Part shown: piece by piece, positions 12,011 through 24,269 of the stretch
How the letters are laid out: every line of letters begins with the position of its first letter
Numbering within the stretch: position 1 is the first letter of the stretch
Source of the DNA: Talpa occidentalis
Lineage: Eukaryota > Chordata > Mammalia > Eulipotyphla > Talpidae
Assembly: GCF_014898055.3 (NCBI RefSeq)
Contig: NW_023605083.1
Location: 95,691,483 to 95,755,482 of the forward strand
Direction: 5' to 3'
DNA: 64,000 nucleotides
Program-made: the position numbers and the translations under genes
Notes under the pieces: generated by a model
What the model was told of the DNA's origin: nothing
Seen by the model: only the letters and a program-made list of their open reading frames with translations
Databases searched by the model: none

Positions 12011-12359
12011 TCCTGATCTTTTGGCCTTACTCTACTTCAAATTTTCTATTAATGTATTTTAAAGCAATTGCCAAGTGTCTTCTCGTTCAAAATTGCCTTA
12101 GGTTGCGATTGACTGGTTAGCCTGTAAGCTGGAAATCTATATTTTAAAAAATTTACCTAGGTGATTGAGATCAACACTTTTGGGGAAACCTAACCTTTAG
12201 ATTTTAAATTCTTTCTTTGAGAAAGCACTGTGCTGCTTTCTTCCCCTTATTCTGCGACCTGACCCTTGACTACACACAGATCCTTCTCACACCCAAGCCT
12301 TTACTCTAAACACAAACCCAGCACTTCCAGTGACCTCCTGGACTTCCAATCTCAGGTAT

Positions 12360-12680
12360 TTTTTTAAAATTTTGCTTCTTGAAGAAATTGTCACCACTTC
12401 TTAGTCGGTACACATCTGAAACTGCTAAGCCACTCTTCTCCTGACTTAATGCTTTATTACTCACCTTAAAACATGAGGTAATAATGCAAATTTATGCCCT
12501 CATAATACATGTCAAGGCACTTATCACAGTTTAGTTTTATGTCTGCTTCTATGATTAGTTGATCCCTGCCTCTCTCCCACACTAAAACGAAAACTTCACC
12601 TGGTAAAAGATCAAGTCTATTTTTTGCTCATCATAATATGTCTGACAATAAACATTTGGTGATAAATGAAATAGTTGATT
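12360..12680 (+). mobile_element. LINE-2 3' end
   Basis: Order of words fits LINE-2: a cttatcacagtttagtttta string, a long gap-rich middle with 'gatccctgcctctctcccac', and near the end 'aaacatttggtgataaatga'. Confidence 0.55.
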
Positions 12681-14320
12681 AATTAATTAACCAATTATTT
12701 GCTGTTTTATCTTGTCTTCTCAAGTTGACATCAAGCTGCTGCATGTTATTTCGTTTCCATGTTCTCTTCTACCTTATGAATATAGCATAAATGATATATA
12801 TTGAAACAAAAGTCAACTGTTTATATTATCAATTGTACTTTACAGAGATGGGCTCAGATGCCAGGTACTTGATTTATTTTTTGTTTTTAAGAGTGAGCCG
12901 ACTCCCTCTGAGCAACAATAGCAACATAAAAACAATTGTACTTAAAAATGAATATATTATGTATGGCAAAACTAGGTCATCTCTTATCCAGAAAAGACAG
13001 ATTTAATTAAAAGTGAACATTATTTCCCCAAACCAAAAACTATCCTTGCATCTACCAAAAGTCAGGATACTTCCAAGAATTGAACAATATTAGTATATTT
13101 TTTTCTGCCATTTTAAATTTCTGGTGCATATTCCAAGAAACCCTGAATGAACCCTGAGAGAAAAAACAAACATGCTCTCCCACCTCAGTAACTTCATTTT
13201 TTACATCTAGAGAAAATAACCCTTTCAAAGACTAGGATATTTTTTCTTTCTGAATGATAATTCTATGTGCTTAGAAAATGCTGACTTGACAGTTCCCTGT
13301 GAACTCCTACTTGCAGCCCCACCCATGGGACAGGTGGTGTCTCTGGGTTGTTTGTAGACCCTACATCACTGCACCCCTGGGGGCTGAGGTGGGCGCAGAC
13401 ACAGGCTTATTTACCAGCTTCTTCTTGCTGTGCTTCCTGCCTCCATTGTTTTAATGGATCTAAGATCTAATTGTTTCCCAACTCTTAATTGCTATCTAAA
13501 AGGTTTGAACACCTAAAATAAAATGTTGACTGTGAAGGTAGTCTACAGGCTATAATTAGAAAAAGTCTGATCTCCTTTCTCAAACAATAAATAAGAGACA
13601 CCCTGACAGATCTTCAGTATCAAGGGAATTTTTGACCATAATTTGAATAATAACTGCCAGCATCAGGATCCCCCCCCCCAAAAAAAAAAACCTCTCTGTT
13701 CTTTCTTAGATGTACAAACCTTCAAATTTCCTTGAGAAAATAAACCTGCATTTCAAAATTTATATTCTCAGGTTGGAAAACAAAAGCACACTCATTATTT
13801 CTTAAATCAGAAAAGACTTGTTAGGCTCCAGAGGTGATCGCTAATCCAAAAGCCAGGATGAGAACTGACATCTGCTTCTCCACACCGTCTGCACACAGAA
13901 GCAGTTGATCCCAGACAGCAAGAATCATCTTGAGTTCACACAGTAGTCCTTGCCCTTTGTCTGCTGCTTCTTGTGCCACTGCCTCTCCACCCCCACCTCT
14001 ACCCACTCTGTCTCTTTCCCCTCTCATCTGATGCCAGCCAGTGTCCTTCCCTTGTGTCTGTCTCCTCTCCTCTCTCCTTCGCCCTCCCTCTCGCTCCTCT
14101 CCTGAGCCCTGTAATGATTCCTTTCCTTTCCCTCCTACTGAACTTGGAACTGTCTACATCCTTGTTTAAAGTTTGGATCTGCCATAGATCTCTATAAAAT
14201 AAGATCCACTAAAATAAAATAGATGCACAGAGGCCCTCGGAGCCAAAGTTAAAGGAAGCTAAGAACTGCTTCTCTATTATGATATTCCAGACTTCGTTCT
14301 TGGTCACAACTACAGTGATT
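12681..14320. other. Unassigned sequence
   Basis: No repeat or gene identified. Contains a C9/A11 homopolymer junction at 13671-13690, a GC-rich patch at 13310-13400 and a pyrimidine-rich stretch at 13970-14140 (TCTC/CCTC-rich). Confidence 0.4.
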
Positions 14321-14321
14321 G

Positions 14322-14409
14322 TAGTTCTCTCTTGTCCTCAGCATCTTCCAAGTCCTAGAAGCCTATACATGTTTGAAGAGGATGAAAATCTCAGCACCTT
14401 CACTGACCA
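14322..14409 (+). repeat. 88-bp direct duplication, copy A
   Basis: Nearly identical to 15172-15259 (one visible difference, t/c near the left end). The block starts at tagttctctcttgtcctcag and ends at ttcactgacca. The flanks on both sides differ completely between the copies. Confidence 0.95.
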
Positions 14410-14595
14410 AACCTGAGAATGCTTGTACCTTATTTAAGGAACTGTTCTGATCATGGGACTTCCCAGGTCCTAGGAATCTAAGACACAGCCACCCCATCAG
14501 CCCAGCAGTCTGCGATAAGCCCTCATGCACTTGTCGCAATGGGGATTGGAATCTCCTGAGAGGGCACAAGGTAAACAACTGCCTGCATGATTCTT

Positions 14596-14911
14596 TTTTT
14601 TTTTTTTTTATAGAGGCATGTTTTATTTATTTGCTTGTTTGTTTGTTTGTTTGTTTGTTTGTTTATACATGCACTGGGTACAGTCAGAAGCGCGGGAGGG
14701 TGAGAGAATCCACCAGAGCCAGAGCAGGGAGCAGAGCAGACAGAAGGACCGAAGTACACTGCTGAGGGGAGCAGCGGGCGGCAGGAGAGGTCTGCGCGCC
14801 ATGTGGGACCCTCCTCCGGTGGCCGGGGAGCAGCCGGGGATCGAACCGGCGCCTCCGAGGCCGCGGGCAGCTTCGCAACCCAGCGCTCAACCGCTGCGCC
14901 ACCGGGGAGGC
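14596..14911 (-). mobile_element. tRNA-derived SINE, copy 5, replaced-tail subtype
   Basis: Young copy with a perfect 18-bp target duplication, actgcctgcatgattctt, at 14578-14595 and 14912-14929. Read on its own strand, the body ends ...cagtgcatgtataaac, then a CAAA-repeat run, then aacatgcctctataaa and an A-run. The usual TCTTT before the A-run is absent. Only copy 11 shares this tail. The 152-codon plus-strand frame over it is spurious. Confidence 0.95.
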
Positions 14912-14929
14912 ACTGCCTGCATGATTCTT

Positions 14930-15765
14930 AATGAGCAAAGCAGAAGTGGCAGTGAAAGCACTGGTTTTGATTTAAGAACCAGGGAGTTAGATAGACAAAA
15001 AGTGAGTGGAAAGAACAAGAAGCTCAGACATCTCCAACTAAGAGGAAGTGAGCCACACACTCAGGTGCTCCTCTAGCAAATGCTTGCAGATCCATGGCGC
15101 CCTCTTCCTGGCCCCTCAGAAGCCTGGATCAGTAACCCTGTCTGCTCTCCTCTGCTGTACACTGGTGGCCATAGTCCTCTCTTGTCCTCAGCATCTTCCA
15201 AGTCCTAGAAGCCTATACATGTTTGAAGAGGATGAAAATCTCAGCACCTTCACTGACCAGCAGCTCAAGAGATAGGGCTTCTCTGTCTGGTTAAGGCTAC
15301 TGATGCCTATAACTCAGGGACAAGAATTTCGGACACCTCCAGCATGCTCATCTCCTAGACTTCAAAATTCTCGGCTTGAGGTCATATGGAATTTATAGAT
15401 GATCATTCCACTCTCTCTTTGTTTATCCCCATTTTCCTTCATGTGTTTCCATATCTAAAAGTATGGCCAGAAGCATCTCTCTGTTTTTACTGGTGGAAAA
15501 ATGCTACAGAGAAATTAGTTCCCCTTGAACAGAATCTGACATACTATTTTTTTAAGAAAAAAATATGTATGTGTATATATAAGCAGAGGAAGTAAGTTTA
15601 TAAGTATCATTAGCTTTTGCTCCTGAAAACAAGAAGAGATTCAGAGATCTTAGTTTGCATGTGATCCAGAATCATTAAGGTGCACAGATATGAGTGTTCT
15701 GAGGGGGTGATGTGTTGGAAGGAGGAGTGTGCTTTGCATTTCAGAGATCACTTATTTCCAAAGGT
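14930..15765. other. Unassigned sequence including duplication copy B
   Basis: Apart from the 88-bp duplicate at 15172-15259 I recognise nothing here. Confidence 0.4.
15172..15259 (+). repeat. 88-bp direct duplication, copy B
   Basis: Second copy, 850 bp downstream of the first and separated from it by SINE copy 5 and unique sequence. An open frame crosses both copies, but it has no splice donor at its right edge. Confidence 0.95.
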
Positions 15766-15783
15766 CAGTTTATGAAAACTCTT

Positions 15784-16085
15784 TTTTTTTTTTTTTTTGG
15801 AATTTTTTTTTTCCCTCTAAAGATTTATTTATTTATTTATACAAGCACTGGGTACAGTCAGAAGCGCGGGAGGGTGAGAGAATCCACCAGAGCCAGAGTG
15901 GGGAGCAGAGCAGGCAGAAGGACCGAAGTACACTGCTGAGGGGAGCAGCGGGCCACAGGAAAGGTCCACGTGCCATGTGGGACCCTCCTCCGGTGGCCGG
16001 GGAGCAGCCGGGGATGGAACCGGCGCTGCAGAGGCTGCGGGCAGCTTCACATCCAGCGCTCAACCGCTGCGCCACCGGGGAGGCC
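15784..16085 (-). mobile_element. tRNA-derived SINE, copy 6
   Basis: Young body type (cgaagtacactgctgagggg, cctcctccggtggccgggga). Target duplication of 18 bp, cagtttatgaaaactctt at 15766-15783 against cagtttatgaaaattctt at 16086-16103. Between the body and the duplication lie two T-runs separated by ggaa. Confidence 0.95.
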
Positions 16086-16103
16086 CAGTTTATGAAAATT
16101 CTT

Positions 16104-17152
16104 ATAAAAGAACCATGCATAAGCATGTTTTGATGAAGATCACTTTAAAAAATACAGCTTCGAGGTAAAATTGAAATATAATGAGTTGTCCTTCATACAA
16201 GTATACAATTGGATCAATCACTGTAAAGTCATAAAGTTGTTTTTTAAATATTTTAGAACAATTTTATGCTCACCACAAAATAAGGGGCAGATACAGAGAT
16301 TTCCCTTATTCCCTCTACCCCCCACACATACACAACCTCCCCCATTATCTGCATTCCCCACCAGAACAAAACATCATTTACAACTGATGAGCCTACACTG
16401 ACATATTATCACCCAAAACCATAGTTTATCTTAAGGTTGACTCTTGGTGTTACATAGTTAACGAGTTGAGAGAACTGTATGATGACATGTATCAATTATT
16501 GTAATATACAGAGTAATGTCACTGCTCTGAGGATGAATAAGTAGAACACAGATCAATTTTTTTTTGAAAAGGTAGGTATGTTCTGATTCAACAAAGTAGG
16601 CAGCATTATCTCCAGACCAAATGTAAAAGTAGAAATCATAAGACCTGAATCCAAATTTCTGTTTCCTTCTGAGGTTCACTGATAACTCATCAGCCTCTCT
16701 AAATCCCTTTCTCTCTTAATCTCCTAATAAAGGTTTCACCTTTAATTTATCTTTTTTTTCTTTTTGTTTTATGACACCATACTATATGGTGTGTAGTAAA
16801 TACCATGAAACTAATCTAAAATGGGATCTATTTGTGTGTGTAGACCATAAGAAACAGCTAAAATAATTTGGGGCAGTATGAATTCAATCTGATTTCAGCC
16901 CCACCCCCAAACCTGGTAACCCAGAAGAAAGCTAATGCTGGTGAAGACTATCACTGGGTAATAAACTTCATCTTACATTACCTCCCTCCCCACAATGTTT
17001 GTGCCCACAATGGCCTTCTTTCAGTTCATTGAAGATCTGAGGCATTTTCTTCCCTCAAGATCTATGCAGTTCCTTTTCTTTCCAGCTTTGATTTTCCCTA
17101 CCCATTCTTTCCCTGGATATCCCCTTTGTATCTTTTCAGCTCTCAAGTTCAA
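16104..17152. other. Unassigned sequence
   Basis: No clear repeat; a possible decayed MIR lies near 16640-16740 (tgaatccaaatttctgtttc). No gene signal. Confidence 0.35.
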
Positions 17153-17164
17153 TGGAATGTCCTT

Positions 17165-17409
17165 TATTTGTTTATGCATACAAGAACTGGGGTATAGGCA
17201 GAGGGGTGAGAGGATTCACCAGAGACAGAGCGGGGAACAGAACAGGCAGATCGACGGAAAAACACTGCTGAGGGGAGCAGCGGGCGAGTCAGGAGAGGTC
17301 TGCTGCGCCATCTGGGTTGCTCCTGGGCCAGGGATCAAACTCATGCTGCAGTGGCTTTGGATAGCTTCACAGTGTTGTGCTTAACCCCTTGCACCACCAG
17401 GGAGGCCCC
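17165..17409 (-). mobile_element. tRNA-derived SINE, copy 7
   Basis: Older body type. Perfect 12-bp target duplication, tggaatgtcctt, at 17153-17164 and 17410-17421. The tail complement is short (tatttgtttatgcatacaag). Confidence 0.92.
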
Positions 17410-17499
17410 TGGAATGTCCTTCTTGTGATGACTGACTCAACTGACTCAACTCAAAACTCCCTGTTTTGGCATCACATCAAATCGTGCCCCCTCCCACCC

Positions 17500-17710
17500 C
17501 CAGATTTGTGCTGTCTGATAAGTTTCTAGTAGCTGCAAGCAGTTATTTAAATTTAAATGAGTTAAGTTTAAATAAAATTCAACATTAAGTTCCTCAGCAG
17601 GTGACCCATAGTGACTGCGCCCACTCAGCACAGGTAGCAGTGGCCGCTCTATGAGACAGCACCTCACAGAGCATCCCGTCATCATAGCAGTCTCCACTGA
17701 AGAGCACTCT
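17500..17710 (+). mobile_element. hAT-Charlie-like DNA transposon fossil
   Basis: 'cagttatttaaatttaaatg' followed by 'agttcctcagcagg', and later 'atgagacagcacctcacaga', follows the order of a common non-autonomous Charlie-type element. The exact family is not resolved. Confidence 0.45.
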
Positions 17711-18001
17711 ATCTGGATCACTTTTAACTTCTCCTTTATGTTTATGTTCATTGGCACAGGAATTTTTTTATTAGTCATTTCATTTTTATTAGTCATTATT
17801 AGTCATGTTTGCCTCCATGTGGACTGTATACTCTGAGTGCAAAACTTAGAAAATATTGATCAGTGCTTTGGCACAAAGTAAGAACTCAATAAATACCTTT
17901 TTTGAATGAAGGAATAGTATGGGTAAGTCCAAATTTAGTAGATTAAGAGAATACACAGGGAGGAAATAAATGTGCAGCTAAGCAGTGCCCTCCTATTTTT
18001 T

Positions 18002-18684
18002 TTGCTTGTAATATGCTTTAATTTTCTCAAAAATACTTCTGAAATTGTAGCATGCTTTCTATTTTTTTCTTTTCTTTTTTTTAGTATTTTTTAATTCTTT
18101 AAATTTTAATTTTTTTATTTTAACATTTATCATTTTTTAGACAATATTTGCTTCCCCCACCCCCTCAGGTGTAGTCCCAATAGAATCTCCTTCCCCAAGG
18201 CACCCGTGCACCATCACCTCAGTCCCCTGTGCTCCTCCCTCCCTCCCTCTCACCTCTCTCCCTCCTCCTCCCCTGCAGGATGTCTCTGGTTTATAATTGT
18301 CTGCTTTTGCTTTGTTGCGTTTTGTACTGTTACTATTATTATTATTTTTACACTGATGTCTTATTTGGTTCCCCTATATTCCTGTTATAAGTGAAACCAT
18401 GTGATGTTTTTCTTTTTCCTTCTGGCTTATATCACTGAGCATAATTCCTTCTAGCTCCATCCACGTTGCAGCGAATGACATGAGTTTATCTTTTTTGATT
18501 GCTGAGTAATATTCCATGGTGTATATGTAGCAAATCTTCTTGATCCAGTCATCTATTTTTGGGCATTTGGGTCGTTTCCAGATTTTACCTATTGTAAATA
18601 GTGCTGCAATGAACATAAGTGTACAGGTGGTCTTTTGAATCACTGTTTTTGTGTCCTTTGGGTAGATTTTTAGTAGTGGAATTA
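18002..18684 (-). mobile_element. 5'-truncated L1 with long 3' UTR
   Basis: Target duplication of 14 bp, ccctcctatttttt, at 17988-18001 and 18685-18698. The minus strand encodes the last ~100 residues of ORF2 (18374 to about 18684, including CPKIDDWIKKICYIYTMEYY). The 3' UTR carries a GGGAGG-rich run (complement of 18227-18280). The outermost 60-80 bp next to the T-rich end may be a 3' transduction (see findings). Confidence 0.92.
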
Positions 18685-18699
18685 CCCTCCTATTTTTTA

Positions 18700-18735
18700 T
18701 TCTAGTGGGCAAAAAGAAAGAAAGAAAGAAAAAGT
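18700..18735 (+). repeat. AAAG microsatellite
   Basis: Short run of aaagaaag units. Confidence 0.75.
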
Positions 18736-19600
18736 ACACTGGGAAGAAAAAAAGTATTTTGGATTTTCCCAGTTATTGTGGAGTAAAGGTATTTCTGTCT
18801 ACTTTTCTCCTAACATCAACTGAAAGCAGTGAAGAAGATGAACAAAATACAGAAGAGAAAAAGCCATCCTCAATTGAAACAGAAGAATCTGCACCACAAA
18901 TCACAAGTGATGAAATATAGCTGCTCAACAGGGTCAAGGTGGATCGAACTGGAGGCAGACATCAAGAGTAAACATCCTCACAGTCTAATGCCAAGTTCTC
19001 CAAATGTAGTTCCTCCAGATGTAGTTTCATCCCCTCAAAGAACCAGAAAACACTGGGAACATCCCCCAATCCCATTCCATGATAGATGCCAGGGTAGCTG
19101 GGGCCAAACAATAAAGTATAGTGTTACTTGACTGAAAGTCAGTGGTCTGTATGCCAATCACCACTAACTGAAATGAAATACACACTAAATTGCCTCTCAA
19201 AGTATTCACACATGAAATACATAGTCATTTGTGGCGGGAGGGTAAATGAGCTCTTAGCCGAGACCCTCTCCATAGTTAAAGGAAAACTGTCTCAGGTCCT
19301 GTGGAATGTCCTCCTGTATTCCTCATCCAATTTTTTAGCAAATGCTTAATGCAAAGAAAAAGTACCCCCATTTAAAGATAAGTCATAATCAGAAAAAAAG
19401 GCAGCCTGAGCAATTGGCATGGCTATAACTAGACAGAGGTGTCATTTCTTTGATTTCCAAGAGACAATATCTACTGTCTGAAGATGATTAAAAGAAAAAG
19501 ATGTGTGTGGTCAAGGAACTGTATGAATAGGTATATCAAGTGAAAAACACAACAAAGTACACATGACAAAAGAAGAAAAACAAGGAAGGTGATATGCAAA
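18736..19600. other. Unassigned, with short acidic open segment
   Basis: At 18825-18920 the plus strand is open and encodes an E/S/T-rich run (ESSEEDEQNTEEKKPSS) ending at a stop. It might be a decayed processed pseudogene or chance. Nothing else recognised. Confidence 0.25.
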
Positions 19601-19609
19601 GGAAAGTCT

Positions 19610-20330
19610 TTAATTTTCTTTTTTTTGTATTGTTTTTGGCTGGTTTTGGTGTAAGGGCAATCTGTTTTGTTTTTGTTCTTTTAAATGTGTTGAGAAGGGT
19701 TCCATCCTATTTTTATGGAATAGATTGGGTAGAATTGGTGCTGGTTCTTTAAATTTTTGATAGAATTTTCCAATGATACATCTATGTCTGGAGATTTATT
19801 TTCCAAGGAGTTTTTATATAAATTCAATTTCCTTAATAGTTATAGGGTTATTTGAATTTCATATTGATTGGGTGACTTGTGATAGTTTGCATTTTTCAAG
19901 GAATTAATGTGCTTCATCTAAGTTGTCAAATGGAGAGTGTATGGAGATGTTTGGAGTTTTTTACCATTATCCTTTTCATATCTATAGGGGTGATACCCTG
20001 TTTCACTTCTGTTGTTCGTAATTGTGTCTTCTCTATTTCTTTTTCAGCCTTGCTAGAGGTTTCTCCATTTTATTGCTCTTTTCAAATAAGTGTTTTTTTC
20101 CTCCATTGGTTTTCTGTTTCCAATATAATTGATTTATGCTCTGTATTATTTTATTCTTTCCACTAGCTTTGGGTTTGGTTTGTTCTTTTTCTAGGTTCTT
20201 AAAGTACAAGCTTTAATTGCTGATTTGAGACTTCTCATCTTTTCTAAGTATGTAGTACTTAGTGCTTATAAGTTTGTCAACACTGCTTTAGCTATGTCAC
20301 ATATTTTTCTGTCTATTCAAATTATTTATT
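19610..20330 (-). mobile_element. L1 ORF2 internal fragment
   Basis: In complement this is the central reverse-transcriptase part of L1 ORF2: words such as ttttatggaatagattgggt, tggtgctggttctttaaatt and ttgttctttttctaggttct. Frame repeatedly broken. No 3' end is present, so it is an internal piece of an older element. Confidence 0.8.
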
Positions 20331-20674
20331 ATAAGTATTATCTATGCAGACTCTTTTTTTAGATGAGAATATTAAGCATCTGGAAAAGTTAAGGAGCATA
20401 TAGAAATAAATACAGCCAACTTCTGACATTTAGGACTAGACTATCAGGTCTTCAGCCTGATACTGCAGTCATCTTAACCTCACATAGAAGATAATGGCAG
20501 CATAAAAATCACTTAAAGACTTTTTTAGGTATTCAATTAAAAAAAATATAAGTTTTAAGATAGGACCCACCTGTTTTAAAGATAATAGGCCTTAGAATAA
20601 AAGAAGCTTTCTTTGTGAAATTAAGATTTAAAATGTTATCTCTTTCTTCTTTCAGATAATTATATTATCACTCC

Positions 20675-21345
20675 TTTTTTCCAGCTTCATTGAGAAATAA
20701 TTGACATACATATTGTTGTACAAGTTTAAGGGGTACAGCAGAGTGATTTGGTTTACATATTTTGCAAAATGATGACCACAATAGGTTCAGCTAGTATCAG
20801 TCTTCTCATATAGATACAATAGAGAGGAAAGGAAAAGAAAAAAGGAATTTCCTTGAAATGTGAACTTTTAGAATTAGTCTCTTAACTTTCTTCCCTAGCA
20901 TACAGAAATGTTAGCTATAGTTGTCATGTTATCTCAACCACATTCCAACCACAGTGCTTATAAATGGAATCTTATAAATGGAATTTGGTACCTTTGATCA
21001 CATTCCTTCAATTTCTTCATCCATGCCTTCCATCTCTGGTCTTTTTTATGAATGGCAATATTTTATCTTTTTTATAGCTTAATGGTATTCCATTGTGTGT
21101 TTGCGCTGCATGGTCCTTTTACCACTCTTTTGCTGCTTGGCATTTAGGTTGTTTCCATAACTTTGCTATTATAAATAGTGCTGCATTGAGCATAGGGGTG
21201 CATCTATCCCTTTGAATTCCAGGGGAACCAGTATGGAAGTTTCTTAAAATATTAAAAACATATCTACCATATGATGCAGCACTTTTACTCCTAGGCATCT
21301 ATCCAAAAAATAGAAAAATAAAAATAATTTTTACAAAGTCTTTAA
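20675..21345 (-). mobile_element. Old L1 with inverted 5' segment
   Basis: From 20675 to about 21215 the minus strand holds the 3' UTR (ttgacatacatattgttgta) and the end of ORF2 (attccattgtgtgtttgcgc). From about 21222 to 21340 ORF2 sequence is on the plus strand (accagtatggaagtttctta, cctaggcatctatcc). The head-to-head junction is what twin priming produces. Target duplications are not evident. Confidence 0.7.
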
Positions 21346-21785
21346 GAGAAACGTGAATACTATAAGGAAAAAATACTTAGGGGTAGGGCCCAAGAAATCA
21401 TTTTCATGAAGAATGCACATAACTAACAAATGTGGGGAAAATAACCCCTTGCTCAAGTGACTGAAGAAATCAAAATAAGAGCAATCCTAATAATGAAAAA
21501 TTTCTTGAGTAAATATTGGCGTGCCCATAAGATAGAATCTCTTACAGTTAAGGAATACTTAATTCCCTGGGAAATACTCATAATTCATCATTAACTACAA
21601 AACAAAAAACAGATTTACAAAGTAGTTTTTAACTACTATTTTAATAGGTTAAAATATTTAGAGAAATAATCCATAAAGCTAACACATTAAGGTATCAGTT
21701 TGCAAATATCACTTGATAATTAGGTATTGGATCTATGGTTAATTTTTACTTTTCATCTTTAATTTTCAGTTTTACTTTCCTATTT
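21346..21785. other. Unassigned AT-rich sequence
   Basis: No recognisable repeat or coding signal. Confidence 0.35.
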
Positions 21786-21799
21786 TCAAAAATGTTTTT

Positions 21800-22057
21800 A
21801 AGATTTATTTATTTTTATACAAGAACCAGGGTACAGGCCAGATGTGCGGGAGGATGAAAGGATTCACCAGAGACAGAGCGGGGAACAAAACAGGCAGACT
21901 GATGAAATACACTGCTGAGGGGAGCAGCAGGCGAGACAGGAGAGGTCTGCTCACCATGTGGGTTGCTTGGAGGCCGGCGGGGATCGAACTGGCATTGCAG
22001 AGGCTGCACACAGCTTCACAGTGCGGCGCTCAACCACCTGCACCACCAAGGAGGCCC
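21800..22057 (-). mobile_element. tRNA-derived SINE, copy 8
   Basis: Older body type (gaaccagggtacaggccaga, ggccggcggggatcgaactg). Flanks tcaaaaatgttttta and tcaaaatgtatttta form an imperfect target duplication. Confidence 0.92.
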
Positions 22058-22089
22058 TCAAAATGTATTTTAAAAAGCAAACTCATATA

Positions 22090-22950
22090 TAAAACAGAAC
22101 AATGAATATGTTAGGGATTTCTCCTAGAGATGACTTCAGTTGCTTAATGACGTCATCTGATACACAGTCTCTTTAACTTTCTTTTCTGCCAGTCGTAGCA
22201 TTTTGGTTTTTATTTTTGTGCTTGTTATTTCATCATTGCATATTGACTAGATGCACCTCCTGGTACCATACCAGCACTCTGGATAGATAGAAGAAGGAGG
22301 AGACCCCACCTTTAGGCTATACCCGCTTATCAGGACTGGTTCCCAGAAACTCCCTTTAACAGACTTGCTTACATTTCACATGCCCGACCACAAATCCGCA
22401 ATAAGGAGAGCCAAAGAATAAATATTCCATTTTCCAGGCTCTGTAGTAGATGATGGCAAGAAAAAGAGGGCGTTAGGAATGAATCTCGGATGAGCCAACT
22501 GCAGTTTTTGCATAGTATTTTTATGTAGAAAATTGAAAGCATATTTTGTAGAGTGCATCAATAGAATGTAGTGACAGCCAAAATATGCAAGAACCATGTT
22601 TTGCAAACCCTGTAAAAAGCATTTGTGACATTTGACCATTAAAAGGAGTTAGGAGATGTACTTACAAACTATTCAGGCTCTGATCCCTACATTGCAGGGG
22701 TGTGACACTATAAATTATATGTCTCTTTGCTGAAAAAAGATTAGAAGATTGATGTCAAGTACATATGTGTCTACCATAAACTCCTTCACAGGCACTTTGT
22801 TGTATGTGACAGGGAAGAAAACTTTCAAGCTGTGTTTGGTTACATGAATCCTAGGTCAGCCATCCACTGACTGCAAAAAAAAAAATGATCAAAAAACAGG
22901 ATTAGCTGTACAACTGAAGGCGGCAAGCTGTCAGACAAAGAGCAAAGCTG
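22090..22950. other. Unassigned sequence
   Basis: No repeat or gene recognised. An 87-codon minus-strand frame at 22376-22639 has no supporting signal. Confidence 0.35.
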
Positions 22951-22959
22951 GGTGGGGTG

Positions 22960-23110
22960 GGCGGTCAGACTACAAAACAGCTGTGTGCCCTTGAACACAT
23001 AATCAACATTAACCATCATAGTTTCCTAATCCATAAGATCAGGGAGTGCAGGCAGGATCGCTTAAGCACTCTGAGCATGAAGTGACTGCATCCTATTATA
23101 AGTGATGTCT
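22960..23110 (+). mobile_element. MIR SINE, decayed
   Basis: 'gtgtgcccttgaacacataa' followed by 'agtttcctaatccataagat' fits the MIR core and 3' side. Confidence 0.55.
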
Positions 23111-23639
23111 TCTGAACATTAATAACTGCAAAGGTAATGAATCACACTAAATTTCTCGATGTGAGCTGAAAGAAAGGAACACAAAGAGATCTGGAGAACA
23201 GAGATATGAGGAGCCGTTGGCTCTGTGTCAGCCACCATCGGTCACATGAATGGTATACTCCACGGGAGAAACATAAGCAGATATAATAAACTCCTAGAAT
23301 TCAGTAGAACACCACTGACATTACTTTTGTGCAAGTGGAGGAATGGCTTCACAATGCTGTTGATTGACTCTACACACCAACTCAAGATTTGAAGTCCTTC
23401 TTCATCTCACTTCACCAGCTAGAGAGAATATTCCTCGAGTGAAATGAATCATGATGGTCAGGAAGCTGTCACTGATACTTAGCTAAAATCTTTCAGTCTA
23501 GGAATCAAGGCTAGACAAGAAACCCTACCTTGGTATCACCAAAGTATTTCAATCTTCAGGTGTCGATGAAAGCCATGGCTGTCAGCACAGGCTCTGATGG
23601 AGCTGGAATTCTTATACCGCCTCTGACAGCTGTAACGTT
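23111..23639. other. Unassigned sequence
   Basis: Nothing recognised. Confidence 0.35.
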
Positions 23640-23780
23640 CATCCTGCTGCTTAATCTCCGTGTACTTTCATTTCTCATCTGTAAAACAGAGGACAATAAT
23701 TGTACCTACACATTGAAACTGGGTGAAATTAAGAAAATTTTAGCCCAATACCTAACCTCTAAATAGCAGTTATCCGAGAG
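23640..23780 (+). mobile_element. MIR SINE
   Basis: 'tttctcatctgtaaaacaga' then 'ggacaataattgtacctaca' is the classic MIR 3' half, followed by the ...cccaatacctaacctctaaa end. Confidence 0.7.
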
Positions 23781-24269
23781 GGAAGTTTAAATTCTTTAAG
23801 CAGAGCAAAGAATTTGCAACTAAGTTTATCAACTGTTATGTAGTTACTAACCTATAATGGATTTAATTTGGGAATCAGGTTTCCCTATGCAGAAATATAC
23901 AGAAATCACAAAAGTAGAAAACTTACCATAGAGAATATATGCAGTGTGCAAACAGTTGTTGCCTGAAGTCCTAGGGTGTTTCCTAGCACAGGTGAGCTAC
24001 TTCTGCTCCTGGGGAGGAGGCACAGAACAAGAGAGGAACAAGATCTGGACAAAGCCTAAGTAGAAATGTATCTTTGGATTGACCCTGGACTATAACTTTC
24101 AGCAGACACTGGCAATTTAATTGGAAATGGTCATGCAAACAGAATTGGAAGTATAATAACACTATTGCTTATTTCTGTTCCTCTTGTTGAAAGGCTGTCC
24201 TGCGTCTCTAAGACGTGGTTCACTTCCTTATGGGTTGTTAAATTGACTTTCAAATCAGTGTGTAAAGAC

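Noticed and set aside
14618..15076. Open frame of 152 codons, plus strand
   Set aside because: Mostly SINE copy 5; similar peptides recur wherever the SINE body occurs.
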